Source: Lachnospiraceae bacterium UBA3689
GTDB lineage: Bacteria; Bacillota; Clostridia; Lachnospirales; Lachnospiraceae
Reading direction: 5' to 3'
NCBI GenBank assembly: GCA_002371465.1
Contig: DFIU01000010.1
Coordinates: 177,512-241,511, forward strand
DNA: 64,000 bases
Positions 42,317 through 51,966 of this stretch are shown in pieces. Under the pieces are notes generated by a model, which did no database searches, had not been told where the DNA came from, and was given only the letters and a program-made list of their open reading frames with translations. Both the position numbers and the translations under genes were made by a program. Position 1 is the first letter of the stretch; every line of letters starts with the position of its first letter.

Positions 42317-43261
42317 ATGGGCTTTTTCAGCAGATTAAAACAGGCAATGACCAAGACGCGCGGCAATCTCGTAGAAGGGGTTTCGGGCGTCTTTGCCGAG
42401 CATACCAGGATCGACGAGGACTTCTATGATGACCTGGAGGAGGTCCTGATCTCCGGCGATATCGGTGTCAGGACGACGGAGACGATTCTGGATGACTTAA
42501 GAGATAAGATCAGGGAAAACCACATCAAGTCTCCGGCTGAGTGCCAGAACCTTCTGATCGACAGCTTAAGGGATCAGATGCAGGTCGACGCCAGCCGCTA
42601 TGAGTTTGAACGCAGAAAATCGGTTCTGATGATCATCGGCGTCAACGGCGTGGGCAAGACGACTTCGATCGGCAAGCTTGCCTGCCGCTATAAAAATGAA
42701 GGCAAGAAGGTGATCCTGGCGGCGGCGGATACTTACCGCGCCGCGGCAAATGAGCAGCTGGAGGAATGGTCCAAGCGCGCCGGAGTTCAGCTAATCTCCG
42801 GGCAGGAGGGAGCGGATCCCGGCTCCGTCGTCTTTGACGCCTGCCAGGCGGCAAAATCGAGAGGAGCGGACCTCTTGATCATCGATACGGCGGGGCGTCT
42901 TCACAATAAGAAGAATTTAATGAACGAGCTGTATAAGCTCTACCGCATCATCGAAAAGGAGTATCCGGACGCCTACCAGGAGACCCTGCTGGTCCTTGAC
43001 GGCACGACCGGGCAGAATGCCCTCCAGCAGGCGCATGACTTCTTTGAAGCCGCCAACGTGTCCGGCATTATTCTGACCAAGCTGGACGGATCCGCCAAGG
43101 GCGGGATCGCCGTGGCGATTCAGTCAGAATACGGAATTCCGGTAAAATTTATCGGAGTCGGCGAGCAGATCGGCGATTTGCAGAAGTTTGACGCCAACGA
43201 ATTTATCAACGCGCTGTTTGATCTTCCGGAAGCGGGGAAGGGGGACGATGAGGATGAGTGA
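42317..43261 (+). CDS. ftsY: Signal recognition particle receptor FtsY
   Basis: The 314-residue SRP GTPase docks ribosome-nascent chain complexes at the membrane. It consists of the NG domain with a very short N-terminal extension: G1 GVNGVGKTTSIGKLA near 112, AADTYRAAANEQL near 138, DTAGR near 193 and TKLDGSAKGG near 255. The acidic C-terminus (KGDDEDE) overlaps the start of ilvA. Confidence 0.97.
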   Translation: MGFFSRLKQAMTKTRGNLVEGVSGVFAEHTRIDEDFYDDLEEVLISGDIGVRTTETILDDLRDKIRENHIKSPAECQNLLIDSLRDQMQVDASRYEFERRKSVLMIIGVNGVGKTTSIGKLACRYKNEGKKVILAAADTYRAAANEQLEEWSKRAGVQLISGQEGADPGSVVFDACQAAKSRGADLLIIDTAGRLHNKKNLMNELYKLYRIIEKEYPDAYQETLLVLDGTTGQNALQQAHDFFEAANVSGIILTKLDGSAKGGIAVAIQSEYGIPVKFIGVGEQIGDLQKFDANEFINALFDLPEAGKGDDEDE

Positions 43262-44507
43262 AACAAAGGTAGAAGTGGAGGAAACAAAAGAGGAGCTGAC
43301 CCTGGAGAAGTTTGAGCAGGCGGCGGAAAAGGTCCGGGAAGTGACTTTGCCGACTCCGCTCCAGTACAGTGAGTATTTCAGCGGCGTCTGCGGCAATAAA
43401 GTCTATTTAAAGCCCGAGAACCTGCAGCGAACCGGCGCCTATAAGATCCGCGGCGCCTACTATAAGATCAGCACCCTGTCGGAAGAGGACAAGAAGAAAG
43501 GACTGATCACGGCTTCTGCCGGCAACCACGCCCAGGGCGTCGCCTATGCTGCCAGACAGTGCCAGGTCAAGGCTGTCGTGGTCATGCCGACAACGACCCC
43601 CCTCATCAAGGTGGAGCGGACCCGTAATCTGGGCGCTGAAGTCGTTCTTTATGGGGACGTCTACGACCAGGCCTGCGACAAGGCTCTGGAACTGGCTAAG
43701 GAGCATGGCTACACTTTCGTCCATCCCTTCAACGACCTCGACGTCGCGACCGGTCAGGGCTCCATCACCTATGAGATTGTGAAAGAACTGCCGACCGTCG
43801 ACTATATCTTAGTTCCAATCGGAGGCGGGGGACTGGCGACCGGAGTCTCCGCCTTTGCCAAACTCCTAAATTCCCATATCAAGGTCATCGGCGTCGAGCC
43901 CAGCGGCGCTGCCTGCCTGACCGCTTCCTTAAAAGCGGGCAAAGTTGTCACCCTGCCGTCCGCGACGACCATTGCGGACGGTACGGCGGTCTTAACGCCC
44001 GGGGACAAGCTCTTCCCCTATCTGAAGAAGAACCTGGACCAGGTGATCACGATCGATGACGACGAGTTGATTGCCGCCTTCCTCGACATGGTCGAAAATC
44101 ACAAGATGGTCGTAGAAAATTCCGGTCTCCTGACCGTGGCGGCGCTTCGGCATTTAAAGGGCATCAAAAATAAGAAGGTGGTTTCCATCCTGTCCGGCGG
44201 AAATATGGACGTCATCACCATGGCTTCCGTCGTCCAGAACGGGCTGATTCAGCGGGACCGGATTTTCACGGTCTCCGTTTTGCTGCCGGATAAGCCCGGT
44301 ATGCTGGCTAAGGTGGCGGGCGTCATTTCCGACAGCCAGGGCAATGTCATCAAGCTGGACCACAACCAGTTCTATTCGGTCAACCGCAATGAGGCGGTGG
44401 AGCTGCGCGTCACCATCGAGGCGTTCGGTACGGACCACAAGCATAAGATCATGGAAGCCCTGGAGAAGGCAGGCTTTCCGCCTAAGATCAAACACACCAA
44501 TCTGTAA
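43254..44507 (+). CDS. ilvA: Threonine ammonia-lyase with ACT domain
   Basis: The 417-residue PLP enzyme deaminates threonine to 2-oxobutanoate, feeding isoleucine synthesis or catabolism. Lys64 in RTGAYKIRGAYYK binds PLP; the SAGNHAQGVAYAAR loop (near 86) and the phosphate-binding GGGGLATG (near 187) follow. The C-terminal part (about 335-417) is an ACT-like domain starting SVLLPDKPGMLAKV, fitting the single-ACT group. The ATG at 43254 overlaps ftsY by 8 bp behind GGAAGGGGG; the ATG at 43248 is an alternative. The frame further upstream lies inside ftsY. Confidence 0.92.
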   Translation: MSETKVEVEETKEELTLEKFEQAAEKVREVTLPTPLQYSEYFSGVCGNKVYLKPENLQRTGAYKIRGAYYKISTLSEEDKKKGLITASAGNHAQGVAYAARQCQVKAVVVMPTTTPLIKVERTRNLGAEVVLYGDVYDQACDKALELAKEHGYTFVHPFNDLDVATGQGSITYEIVKELPTVDYILVPIGGGGLATGVSAFAKLLNSHIKVIGVEPSGAACLTASLKAGKVVTLPSATTIADGTAVLTPGDKLFPYLKKNLDQVITIDDDELIAAFLDMVENHKMVVENSGLLTVAALRHLKGIKNKKVVSILSGGNMDVITMASVVQNGLIQRDRIFTVSVLLPDKPGMLAKVAGVISDSQGNVIKLDHNQFYSVNRNEAVELRVTIEAFGTDHKHKIMEALEKAGFPPKIKHTNL

Positions 44508-44657
44508 TGATCGAATATTGTAAGATGGCAGTTTGACAAGGCAGCAGGCTGAAAACTTGGTAAAGGAATTTTAAAAGGATCAGGGAAAAGCTGCACAAGA
44601 ACTGAAGTAGAACTTCAGAAGAACAAGGAAAGAACGATAAAAGAATTGCTTGACAAG

Positions 44658-44702
44658 AAGAGGGGGCAGAGAAATGACGAATCATTTCCCTGCCCCCTCT
44701 TC
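44658..44702. terminator. Bidirectional hairpin between ilvA and hflX
   Basis: A near-perfect 19-bp stem (AAGAGGGGGCAG...CTGCCCCCTCTT) has a six-base loop and no long T run. It lies between convergent genes. The rest of the 237-bp gap (44508-44744) is AT-rich and shows no gene. Confidence 0.72.
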
Positions 44703-44744
44703 ACGATGATTGAGAGTGCCAAAAGAGGTCACCTGCAAAAGCTA

Positions 44745-46040
44745 TTAGGAATCTGCTTCTGTCAGGTAACCTGCATAGCGGCTGTAATCGTCTGCCTTTA
44801 GGAAGCCATGGATCTTGGTGCCAATCTCCGTATAGTCCAGAATTTCGACCTTGGAGGAGGTCAAAAGAGAACTTAAAGCTCCGCCGTCGGAGTAAGGAAT
44901 GACCAGGGTACATTCCAGCCGGCGGGAATTGATCATCTCCTCGATCCGATCGATCAGGTTTTCGATATCCCGGGGATTCTTGGCGGACATGGTGATCCTG
45001 CCGTCCTCCGACCGGATGCCCGGAACGGAAATAGCGGGAGAACGAGGGAACTCCACCCGGTCCGCCTTATTAAAGACAAAGAGCCGGGGAATCTCGCCTG
45101 CCCCGATCTCATCCAAAGTCTTCAGGGTGACTTCCAGATTGGACCGGTACTCCGGATCGGAAAGGTCGGAGACGATCAGGAGAATATCCGCGTATTTGGT
45201 CTCCTCCAGAGTGGACCGAAACGCCTTGACCAGGGTGGTGGGCAGATTGCTGATAAAGCCGACCGTGTCGGATAACAGGAAGGGGAGGCGGTCCCTGCCG
45301 GGATCGATCTTCCGGACTGAGGTGTCCAGGGTGGCAAAGAGCATATCCTTTTCAAAGACCTGCTTTTCCTCATCTTCACTCATGGATTTCAGCATGGCAT
45401 TTAAAATGGTCGATTTGCCGGCGTTGGTATAGCCGACCAGGGAGACCCTGGGCAGACCGGAGTTCATCCGCTGCCGCCTCTGGGTCGCCCGCTCCTTCTC
45501 GACGGTCTCCAATCCTTTTTTAATCTCATGGATCTGATGTTCAATCTTTCTTCGATCCAGCTCGATCTTGGTCTCGCCGGCGCCGCGGTTGGACATGGCG
45601 CCGCTGGTTCCTCCCTGCCGCCCCAGCTCCTCATGCATGCCCACCAGGCGGGGCAGGGCATACTGGAGGCGGGCATAGTCGACCTGGAGTCTGGCTTCGC
45701 GAGTCCGCGCGCGTTCCGAGAAGATCTGAAGAATCAGGTTGGTTCGGTCGATGACCTCGGCACTCATTTTACCGCTCAAGTTCCTGAGCTGGATGGGGGA
45801 GAGCTGGCTGTCGAAGAGGACGGTCCCGATCCCGGTCATGGCAAGATAGGCGGTGATCTCCTCAATCTTTCCGGTTCCGATATAATAACCGGCGCTCATC
45901 TTGGGCAGAGCCTGGGTGAAGGTTTCGACAACCTCCATGCCCGCAGCCTCTGCCAGCGCTTTCATTTCCTTTAAAGACCGGTCAAAGTCCCTGCTGTCGT
46001 TTAGGTGAAGTCCGACGAGGACGACCTGTTTATGTTCCAT
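44745..46040 (-). CDS. hflX: Ribosome-associated GTPase HflX
   Basis: The 431-residue protein has the HflX N-terminal domain (about 1-200, with GTGKIEEI near 57 and the family sequence GGTSGAMSNRGAGETKIELDR, quoted in part, near 145) and a G domain. The G domain carries GYTNAGKSTI near 207, DTVGFISNLP near 252 and NKAD near 323. HflX splits stalled or hibernating ribosomes, often under heat or antibiotic stress. The ATG at 46040 follows TGGAGATAACAAT; the longer reading from 46067 is rejected. Confidence 0.94.
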   Translation of the reverse strand: MEHKQVVLVGLHLNDSRDFDRSLKEMKALAEAAGMEVVETFTQALPKMSAGYYIGTGKIEEITAYLAMTGIGTVLFDSQLSPIQLRNLSGKMSAEVIDRTNLILQIFSERARTREARLQVDYARLQYALPRLVGMHEELGRQGGTSGAMSNRGAGETKIELDRRKIEHQIHEIKKGLETVEKERATQRRQRMNSGLPRVSLVGYTNAGKSTILNAMLKSMSEDEEKQVFEKDMLFATLDTSVRKIDPGRDRLPFLLSDTVGFISNLPTTLVKAFRSTLEETKYADILLIVSDLSDPEYRSNLEVTLKTLDEIGAGEIPRLFVFNKADRVEFPRSPAISVPGIRSEDGRITMSAKNPRDIENLIDRIEEMINSRRLECTLVIPYSDGGALSSLLTSSKVEILDYTEIGTKIHGFLKADDYSRYAGYLTEADS

Positions 46041-46126
46041 ATTGTTATCTCCAGTTAATGATTTCATCCTTCTTGCAAGCCGCCTTTAGAAGGGTATGAC
46101 TTATGCTATTCTAGCGGAAAATGCAG

Positions 46127-46184
46127 AAAAAAGCCAGCTCTTAAGGCTGGCTTTAAACATCAGTCTTAAGAGCTGGGCTTTTTT
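46127..46184. terminator. Terminator with two alternative hairpins downstream of the activator gene
   Basis: A long stem AAAAAAGCCAGCTCTTAA/TTAAGAGCTGGGCTTTTTT is flanked by T runs on both strands. Within it AAGCCAGC/GCTGGCTT forms a competing perfect 8-bp hairpin. It ends the leftward 46230-50519 transcript before hflX. Confidence 0.82.
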
Positions 46185-46229
46185 GATAGGATGCATTTTT
46201 TATCAGGAGCCTGACCCTCTGTTATCGGA

Positions 46230-49200
46230 TCAGCCGTTTTCCGCCTGCTTTAGATTCCGCTGGGCGGTGCTGAGCATGAGCTTGATCCGGTTGAGCTGGT
46301 TGACTTCCGATGCGCCCGGGTCGTAGTCGACTGCCGCAATGTTGACCTGGGGATAGCGGCGGTGCAGCTCCTTGATGACGCCCTTGCCGACGATGTGGTT
46401 GGGCAGGCAGGCGAAGGGCTGGATGCAGACGATATTGGGGACGCCCTCCTCAATCAGCTCCAGCATTTCGCCGGTCAGGAACCAGCCCTCACCGGTCTGG
46501 TTGCCGGTCGATACGATCGGTTCCGCCATCTTAGCCAGGTGGGCAATGTTGGCGGGAGGATTGAAATGGGTACTCTTCTTAAATTCCCGGGTCGCCGCAA
46601 GCCGGATCGCCTCAACCGCCTTGACCGCGGCGTTCATTTTCAGCTTATAAGCCTTGGTAAAGCCCAGGTTGTCGGACTTGAAGTTCCCGTTGTAGAAGCT
46701 GTACTGGAAGAAATCCAGGAAGTCCGGCACGATCGCCTCGGCTCCTTCCCGCTCCAAAAGCTCAACCAGGTGGTTGTTGGCGGTCGGAGAGAACTTGACC
46801 AGGATCTCGCCCACGATGCCGACTCTGGGCTTGACCTCGTCCGTGATGGGCAGATTGTCGAAGTCGTGGATGATGCTGCGGCAGATCTGGTTGTACTTGC
46901 GATAGCTCAGCGACCCGCCGGTCACAAACTTCTTGCAGTAACGGTTCCATTTCTCATACATCCGATTCGCGGAGCCCTTGATCTTTTCATAGGGTCTCAT
47001 GTGATAGAGACACTTCATCAGGACATCGCCGAAGACCGCCGCGTAGACCAGGCGGATGCCCAGCTTTGCCGTGATCTTAAAACCCGGCTGGGGCTCAAGC
47101 CCGCTGGCGTTTAAGGAAATGACCGGTACATAAGACATATCCGCCTTTTCCAGCGCCCTCCGGATGAAGGCGATGTAGTTGGATGCCCGGCAGCCGCCGC
47201 CGGTCTGGGAAATGATCAGAGCCGTGCGGTGGGTGTCATATTTACCGGATTTTAAAGCCGCCATCAACTGACCGACCACGATCAGGGACGGGTAGCAGGC
47301 GTCATTGTTGACGTACTTCAGTCCCATGTCGATGGAATCCCGGTTGTCGTTGTCAAGGACCTCCAGTTTGTAGCCGTCCGCGCGAAAGGCTTCCTTTAAG
47401 ATGTCAAAATGAATCGGTGACATCTGGGGAGCCAGGATCGTATAGTCCTTCTTCATCTCTTCGGTGAAGAGAACCCGCTCAAAGGCGTCGGTCTGAACTT
47501 CCCGCTCCGGCTTTTTCTCGTCGCGGACCCGGATCGCCGCCAGTAAGGAGCGGACCCGGATTCTGGCAGCCCCCAGGTTGTTGACTTCGTCGATCTTGAG
47601 GCAGGTATAGATCTTTCCGCTTCGGGAGAGGATCTCCTGAACCTGGTCGGTCGTGACCGCGTCAAGACCGCAGCCAAAGGAGTTCAGCTGGATGATATCC
47701 AGGTCATCGCGCTTTTTGATGAAGTTGGCGGCGGCATACATTCTGGTGTGGTACATCCACTGGTCGTTGACCCGGATGGGCCGTTCCACTTCTCCTAAGT
47801 GGGAAATGGAATCTTCGGTCAGGACCGCCATACCATAGGTGTTGATCAGTTCCGGGATGCCGTGGTTGATCTCCGGATCGATATGGTAGGGACGGCCGCA
47901 GAGGACAATGCCGTGGCGACCTGTCTTTCTTAGATATTCCAGGGTCTCCTCGCCCTTTTTCTCCACATCCCGGCGGGTCTTCTCCAGTTCCTGCCATGCA
48001 GCCAGGCAGGCATTTTCCACTTCAATCCTGGGCAGGTCGGGGAAGATTTCGACCATCCGTTTGGTGAAGGTCTTCTCATCGGAGAGGGAGAGGAAGGGAT
48101 TCATGAAGTGAAAGGACGGATCCCTCAGCTCCTCGACGTTGTTCTTAATATTTTCCGCGTAGGAGGTTACAATGGGGCAGTTGTAGTGGTTGACCGCGCC
48201 CGGGAACTCGTTGCGCTCGTAGGGAATACAGGGCATGAAAATGAACTTCACTCCCTGCCGGATCAGCCATGTCACATGACCGTGCGCCATCTTAGCCGGA
48301 TAGCATTCGGACTCAGACGGGATGGACTCGATGCCGAGTTCGTAGACCTTGTGGCTGGAGGACGGCGACAGGACGACCTGATAGCCCAGCTTGGTGAAGA
48401 AGGTGAACCACAGGGGGTAGTTCTCATACATGTTGAGAACCCGCGGAATTCCGACCTGCCCCCGGACTGCCTGATCGGCGGGCAGGGGTTCATAGCCGAA
48501 GAGCCGCTTGTACTTCCAGTCGTAGAGATTGGGCAGGTGGTCCTTGTTCTTCTGCTTGCCGATGCCCCGTTCACAGCGGTTGCCGGATATAAAGCGGCGG
48601 CCGCCGGAGAAGTTGTTGATGGTCAGGCGGCACTGGTTGGTGCAGCCGTGGCAATGGGTAGAAGAGGTCTTATATTTAAAGGTATTGATCTTATCGATCG
48701 ACAGCATGGTGGTCGGACGATCTTCGCGGTAGCGGTCCCGGGCGATCAATGCCGCGCCGAAGGCGCCCATGATGCCGGCAATATCCGGCCGGATGACCTG
48801 GCAGTCCGCGATCTTTTCCAGAGCGCGGAGGACGCCGTCATTGTAGAAAGTTCCGCCCTGGACCACGATGTTTCTGCCCAGTTCGGAGGCGTCGGAGACC
48901 TTGATGACCTTATAGAGGGCGTTCCGGATGACAGAATAGGACAGACCTGCGGAGATATCCGCGACGGTCGCGCCTTCCTTCTGCGCCTGCTTGACCTTGG
49001 AGTTCATAAAGACCGTACATCTGGTCCCCAGGTCGATGGGCTGCTCGGCAAAAAGGGAAGCCTTGGCAAAATCCTGGACCGAATAGTTCAAGGTCTTGGC
49101 AAAGTTTTCGATGAAGGACCCGCAGCCGGAGGAACATGCCTCGTTCAGCATGACGTCGTCGACGGCGTGGTCCCGGATGCGGATGCATTTCATGTCCTGG

Positions 49201-50519
49201 CCGCCGATGTCGAGAATACAGTCGACGGAGGGATCGAAGAACTGAGCCGCCGTGTAGTGGGCGATGGTCTCAACTTCCCCCTCATCCAGCATCAGGGCGG
49301 ACTTGATCAGGGCTTCGCCGTAGCCGGTCGAGCAGGAACCCTCTACAGTCACCCCCTGGGGCATCCTGGCATACATATCCTGAATCGCCCGGATGGAGGT
49401 GGCGAGCGGGTCGCCGTGGTTGCTGTCATAGAAGGAGTAGAGCAAAGAGCCGTCCTCCGCGATCAGGGCAGCCTTGGTCGTCGTGCTGCCCGCGTCGATG
49501 CCTAAAAATGCCTTTCCCCGGTAGGAGGCAAGGTCGCCCCGCTTGACCTTGTACTGGTCCATGCGGTCCTTGAACGCCTGGTACTCCTCATGATCTTGAA
49601 AGAGAGGATCCATTCTCTGGACTTCCGCCGTCATCTTGACGCCGTGGGCTAAAGTCTCCATCAGATCCTCAAGAGATTTTTCCTGCTCGCCCGGCACAAA
49701 CTTCCGTTCTTCGGTCTTTGCCTCTGTCTCCGCGGCGTCGACCGCGTTTAAGGCAGCGCCGGCAGCGGCAAAGAGGTGGGAGTTGTCCGGCACGATCGTA
49801 TGCTCCTCATCAAGACGCAGGGTCCGGACATAGGCTTCTTTCAGCTGATCCAGGAAATGAAGCGGTCCGCCCAGGAAAGCGACGTGGCCCCGGATGGGCT
49901 TGCCGCAGGCAAGGCCGGATATGGTCTGGTTGCAGACCGCCTGGAAAATGGAGGCGGCAAGATCTTCCTTGGTCGCCCCTTCGTTGATAAGAGGCTGGAT
50001 ATCCGTCTTGGCAAAGACGCCGCAGCGCGCCGCGATCGGATAGATGGACTGGTAGTGCTTGGCGTACTCATTTAAGCCGGAGGCGTCAGTCTGCAGGAGG
50101 TCAGCCATCTGGTCGATAAAGGACCCGGTGCCGCCCGCGCAGGAGCCGTTCATGCGCTGCTCGACATTGCCATTTTCAAAATAGATGATCTTGGCATCCT
50201 CGCCGCCCAGCTCGATGGCGACGTCCGTCTTGGGGCAGAACTGCTTCAAAGCGGTGGAGACCGCGACGACTTCCTGCACAAAGGGAACGTGCAGGTGCTT
50301 AGCCAGGGTCAGACCGCCGGATCCGGTGATGGCAGGAGAGACCTTGAGATCGCCGACCTTGTCGAAGGTCTCCTTGATCAGTCTGGCCGCTGTATCCTGA
50401 ATCTCGGCGAAGTGCCGCTGGTAGTCTGAGAAGAGAAGGTGGTTCTCCTCGTCCATCAGAGCAATCTTGACGGTCGTAGAACCAATATCGATTCCCAGGG
50501 TATAGGTGTGTTCACTCAT
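46230..50519 (-). CDS. Giant 2-hydroxyacyl-CoA dehydratase activase-related protein
   Basis: The 1429-residue protein fuses two BadF/BcrA-type ASKHA ATPase domains with a 2-hydroxyacyl-CoA dehydratase-like part. Domain 1 (about 1-270) opens GIDIGSTTVKIALMD and domain 2 (about 340-600) FLGIDAGSTTTKAAL. Each keeps two Cys for a bridging Fe-S cluster (NGSCAGGTG and ARCGVFA; ACSSGCGS and TRCTVF). A Cys cluster CHGCTNQC near 640 precedes a DUF2229/HgdB-like half (about 690-1429) with FGCGLDAV. HgdC-type activators use ATP to drive electron transfer in amino-acid fermentation; the client of this fused form is unknown. Such fusions occur in many Clostridia. A weak ribosome binding site (GAAGAGGA) lies about 11 bp upstream. 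Confidence 0.88.
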   Translation of the reverse strand: MSEHTYTLGIDIGSTTVKIALMDEENHLLFSDYQRHFAEIQDTAARLIKETFDKVGDLKVSPAITGSGGLTLAKHLHVPFVQEVVAVSTALKQFCPKTDVAIELGGEDAKIIYFENGNVEQRMNGSCAGGTGSFIDQMADLLQTDASGLNEYAKHYQSIYPIAARCGVFAKTDIQPLINEGATKEDLAASIFQAVCNQTISGLACGKPIRGHVAFLGGPLHFLDQLKEAYVRTLRLDEEHTIVPDNSHLFAAAGAALNAVDAAETEAKTEERKFVPGEQEKSLEDLMETLAHGVKMTAEVQRMDPLFQDHEEYQAFKDRMDQYKVKRGDLASYRGKAFLGIDAGSTTTKAALIAEDGSLLYSFYDSNHGDPLATSIRAIQDMYARMPQGVTVEGSCSTGYGEALIKSALMLDEGEVETIAHYTAAQFFDPSVDCILDIGGQDMKCIRIRDHAVDDVMLNEACSSGCGSFIENFAKTLNYSVQDFAKASLFAEQPIDLGTRCTVFMNSKVKQAQKEGATVADISAGLSYSVIRNALYKVIKVSDASELGRNIVVQGGTFYNDGVLRALEKIADCQVIRPDIAGIMGAFGAALIARDRYREDRPTTMLSIDKINTFKYKTSSTHCHGCTNQCRLTINNFSGGRRFISGNRCERGIGKQKNKDHLPNLYDWKYKRLFGYEPLPADQAVRGQVGIPRVLNMYENYPLWFTFFTKLGYQVVLSPSSSHKVYELGIESIPSESECYPAKMAHGHVTWLIRQGVKFIFMPCIPYERNEFPGAVNHYNCPIVTSYAENIKNNVEELRDPSFHFMNPFLSLSDEKTFTKRMVEIFPDLPRIEVENACLAAWQELEKTRRDVEKKGEETLEYLRKTGRHGIVLCGRPYHIDPEINHGIPELINTYGMAVLTEDSISHLGEVERPIRVNDQWMYHTRMYAAANFIKKRDDLDIIQLNSFGCGLDAVTTDQVQEILSRSGKIYTCLKIDEVNNLGAARIRVRSLLAAIRVRDEKKPEREVQTDAFERVLFTEEMKKDYTILAPQMSPIHFDILKEAFRADGYKLEVLDNDNRDSIDMGLKYVNNDACYPSLIVVGQLMAALKSGKYDTHRTALIISQTGGGCRASNYIAFIRRALEKADMSYVPVISLNASGLEPQPGFKITAKLGIRLVYAAVFGDVLMKCLYHMRPYEKIKGSANRMYEKWNRYCKKFVTGGSLSYRKYNQICRSIIHDFDNLPITDEVKPRVGIVGEILVKFSPTANNHLVELLEREGAEAIVPDFLDFFQYSFYNGNFKSDNLGFTKAYKLKMNAAVKAVEAIRLAATREFKKSTHFNPPANIAHLAKMAEPIVSTGNQTGEGWFLTGEMLELIEEGVPNIVCIQPFACLPNHIVGKGVIKELHRRYPQVNIAAVDYDPGASEVNQLNRIKLMLSTAQRNLKQAENG

Positions 50520-50593
50520 GTATTGAAAAATCCTCTTCTATATGATGTGTTTTTCGAAATCAAAAGTAATTTTACGTCACCAGATATCGTTTT

Positions 50594-50625
50594 ACAAGCA
50601 ACACATTCGCTGAAACGTTGCTTGT
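50594..50625. promoter_or_regulatory. Inverted repeat in the divergent intergenic region
   Basis: ACAAGCAAC (50594-50602) and GTTGCTTGT (50617-50625) are perfect 9-bp inverted arms separated by 14 bp. They sit between the leftward activator gene and the rightward tgt promoter. GTTGC recurs on the - strand next to the right arm. It could be an operator for either gene. Confidence 0.45.
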
Positions 50626-50648
50626 GCAACACTTCAAATTTATTTAAT

Positions 50649-50677
50649 TTGACCTTTCATGAGGCTCAATTTATAAT
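50649..50677 (+). promoter_or_regulatory. Promoter of tgt
   Basis: TTGACC (50649-50654), 17 bp and a perfect TATAAT (50672-50677) lie 44 bp before tgt. Confidence 0.75.
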
Positions 50678-50721
50678 GGGTTAGCTAATCAAACGAAATA
50701 TGATTTGAATCGAGGAAGTCT

Positions 50722-51900
50722 ATGTATCAGGTACTGAAAACGGAGGGCAGAGCCAAGCGCGCCCGCTTAACGAGCGTACACGGAACCATCGAGACGCCGG
50801 TCTTTATGAACGTGGGGACGGTCGCCGCCATCAAGGGCGGGATCTCCTCTCCGGAACTGCATGACCTCCACACGGAAGTGGAATTGTGCAACACCTATCA
50901 CCTCCATGTCCGGACCGGGGATGAGACCATCAAAAAGCTGGGCGGACTCCGCAAGTTTATGAACTGGGACGGTCCCATCCTGACGGATTCGGGCGGGTTC
51001 CAGGTCTTTTCCCTGGCAAAACTCCGGCATATTAAAGAGGAAGGCGTGACCTTCCACTCCCATATCGATGGACGCAAGATCTTTATGGGTCCCGAGGAGA
51101 GCATGCGGATCCAGTCCAACCTGGGCTCGACCATAGCCATGGCGTTTGACGAGTGCCCCAACGCCCTTGCCGACCGGGACTATGTCCAGCAGTCGGTCGA
51201 CCGGACGACCCGGTGGCTTAAGCGGTGCCGGACGGAATTAAACCGCTTAAACGCCCTGCCGGATACGGTCAACCCCCACCAGCTGCTCTTTGGCATCAAC
51301 CAGGGGGCGATTTTCGACGATATCCGAATCGAACATGCCAAGATCATCGCGGATCTGGATCTGGACGGCTATGCGGTCGGCGGTCTGGCGGTCGGAGAGA
51401 CCCATGAGCAGATGTACCACGTCCTTGATACGGTCGTTCCCTATCTGCCCCAGGATAAGCCGACCTACCTGATGGGGGTGGGGACGCCTGCCAACATCCT
51501 GGAGGGGGTGGAGCGGGGCATCGACTTCTTCGACTGCGTCTATCCGTCCCGAAACGGCAGACACGGCCATGTCTACACCAACCAGGGGCATTTGAATCTC
51601 TTCAACGCGAAATTTGAACTCGATGAACGCCCCATCGACGAGGACTGCCAGTGCCCGGTCTGTCAGCATTTTTCAAGAGCCTATATCCGCCATCTGCTAA
51701 AGGCCAAGGAAATGCTGGGGATGCGGCTATGCGTCATGCACAACCTCTATTACTATAATCACCTCATGGAGGAGATCCGGCTCGCCCTTGATGAAGGGCG
51801 CTTTGCCGAGTATAAGAAAATGCGGCTGGCAGGTTTTGAGGAGAATCCCATCCACAATACCGTCATGCATCAGGACCCGCCAATTTCCAAAAAATCTTGA
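50722..51900 (+). CDS. tgt: tRNA-guanine (queuine) transglycosylase
   Basis: The 392-residue TIM-barrel enzyme exchanges the wobble guanine of GUN-anticodon tRNAs for preQ1 in queuosine synthesis. Signatures are CNTYHLHVRTGDE near 56, LTDSGGFQVFSL near 92, VGTPANILEGVERGIDFFDCVYPSR (quoted partly) near 250 with the nucleophile Asp, and the zinc site CQCPVC near 310 with a later His. It starts behind GAGGAAGTCT. yajC follows, as in many bacteria, though queA and ruvB are not here. Confidence 0.96.
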   Translation: MYQVLKTEGRAKRARLTSVHGTIETPVFMNVGTVAAIKGGISSPELHDLHTEVELCNTYHLHVRTGDETIKKLGGLRKFMNWDGPILTDSGGFQVFSLAKLRHIKEEGVTFHSHIDGRKIFMGPEESMRIQSNLGSTIAMAFDECPNALADRDYVQQSVDRTTRWLKRCRTELNRLNALPDTVNPHQLLFGINQGAIFDDIRIEHAKIIADLDLDGYAVGGLAVGETHEQMYHVLDTVVPYLPQDKPTYLMGVGTPANILEGVERGIDFFDCVYPSRNGRHGHVYTNQGHLNLFNAKFELDERPIDEDCQCPVCQHFSRAYIRHLLKAKEMLGMRLCVMHNLYYYNHLMEEIRLALDEGRFAEYKKMRLAGFEENPIHNTVMHQDPPISKKS

Positions 51901-51925
51901 ACTTACAGCCTGATTTGTGTATGAT
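51897..51925 (+). promoter_or_regulatory. Promoter of yajC overlapping the tgt stop
   Basis: TTGAAC (51897-51902), which includes the tgt stop codon, is followed by 17 bp and TATGAT (51920-51925), 42 bp before yajC. Confidence 0.6.
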
Positions 51926-51966
51926 AGTCAAAAATCATCCAGATATGGTTTGATAGGAGGAACGAA

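Noticed and set aside
48108..49505. 465-codon open frame on the + strand
   Set aside because: It lies entirely antisense to the 1429-residue activator gene and its translation is low-complexity Gly/Val/Asp-rich, as expected for a shadow of a GC-rich gene.
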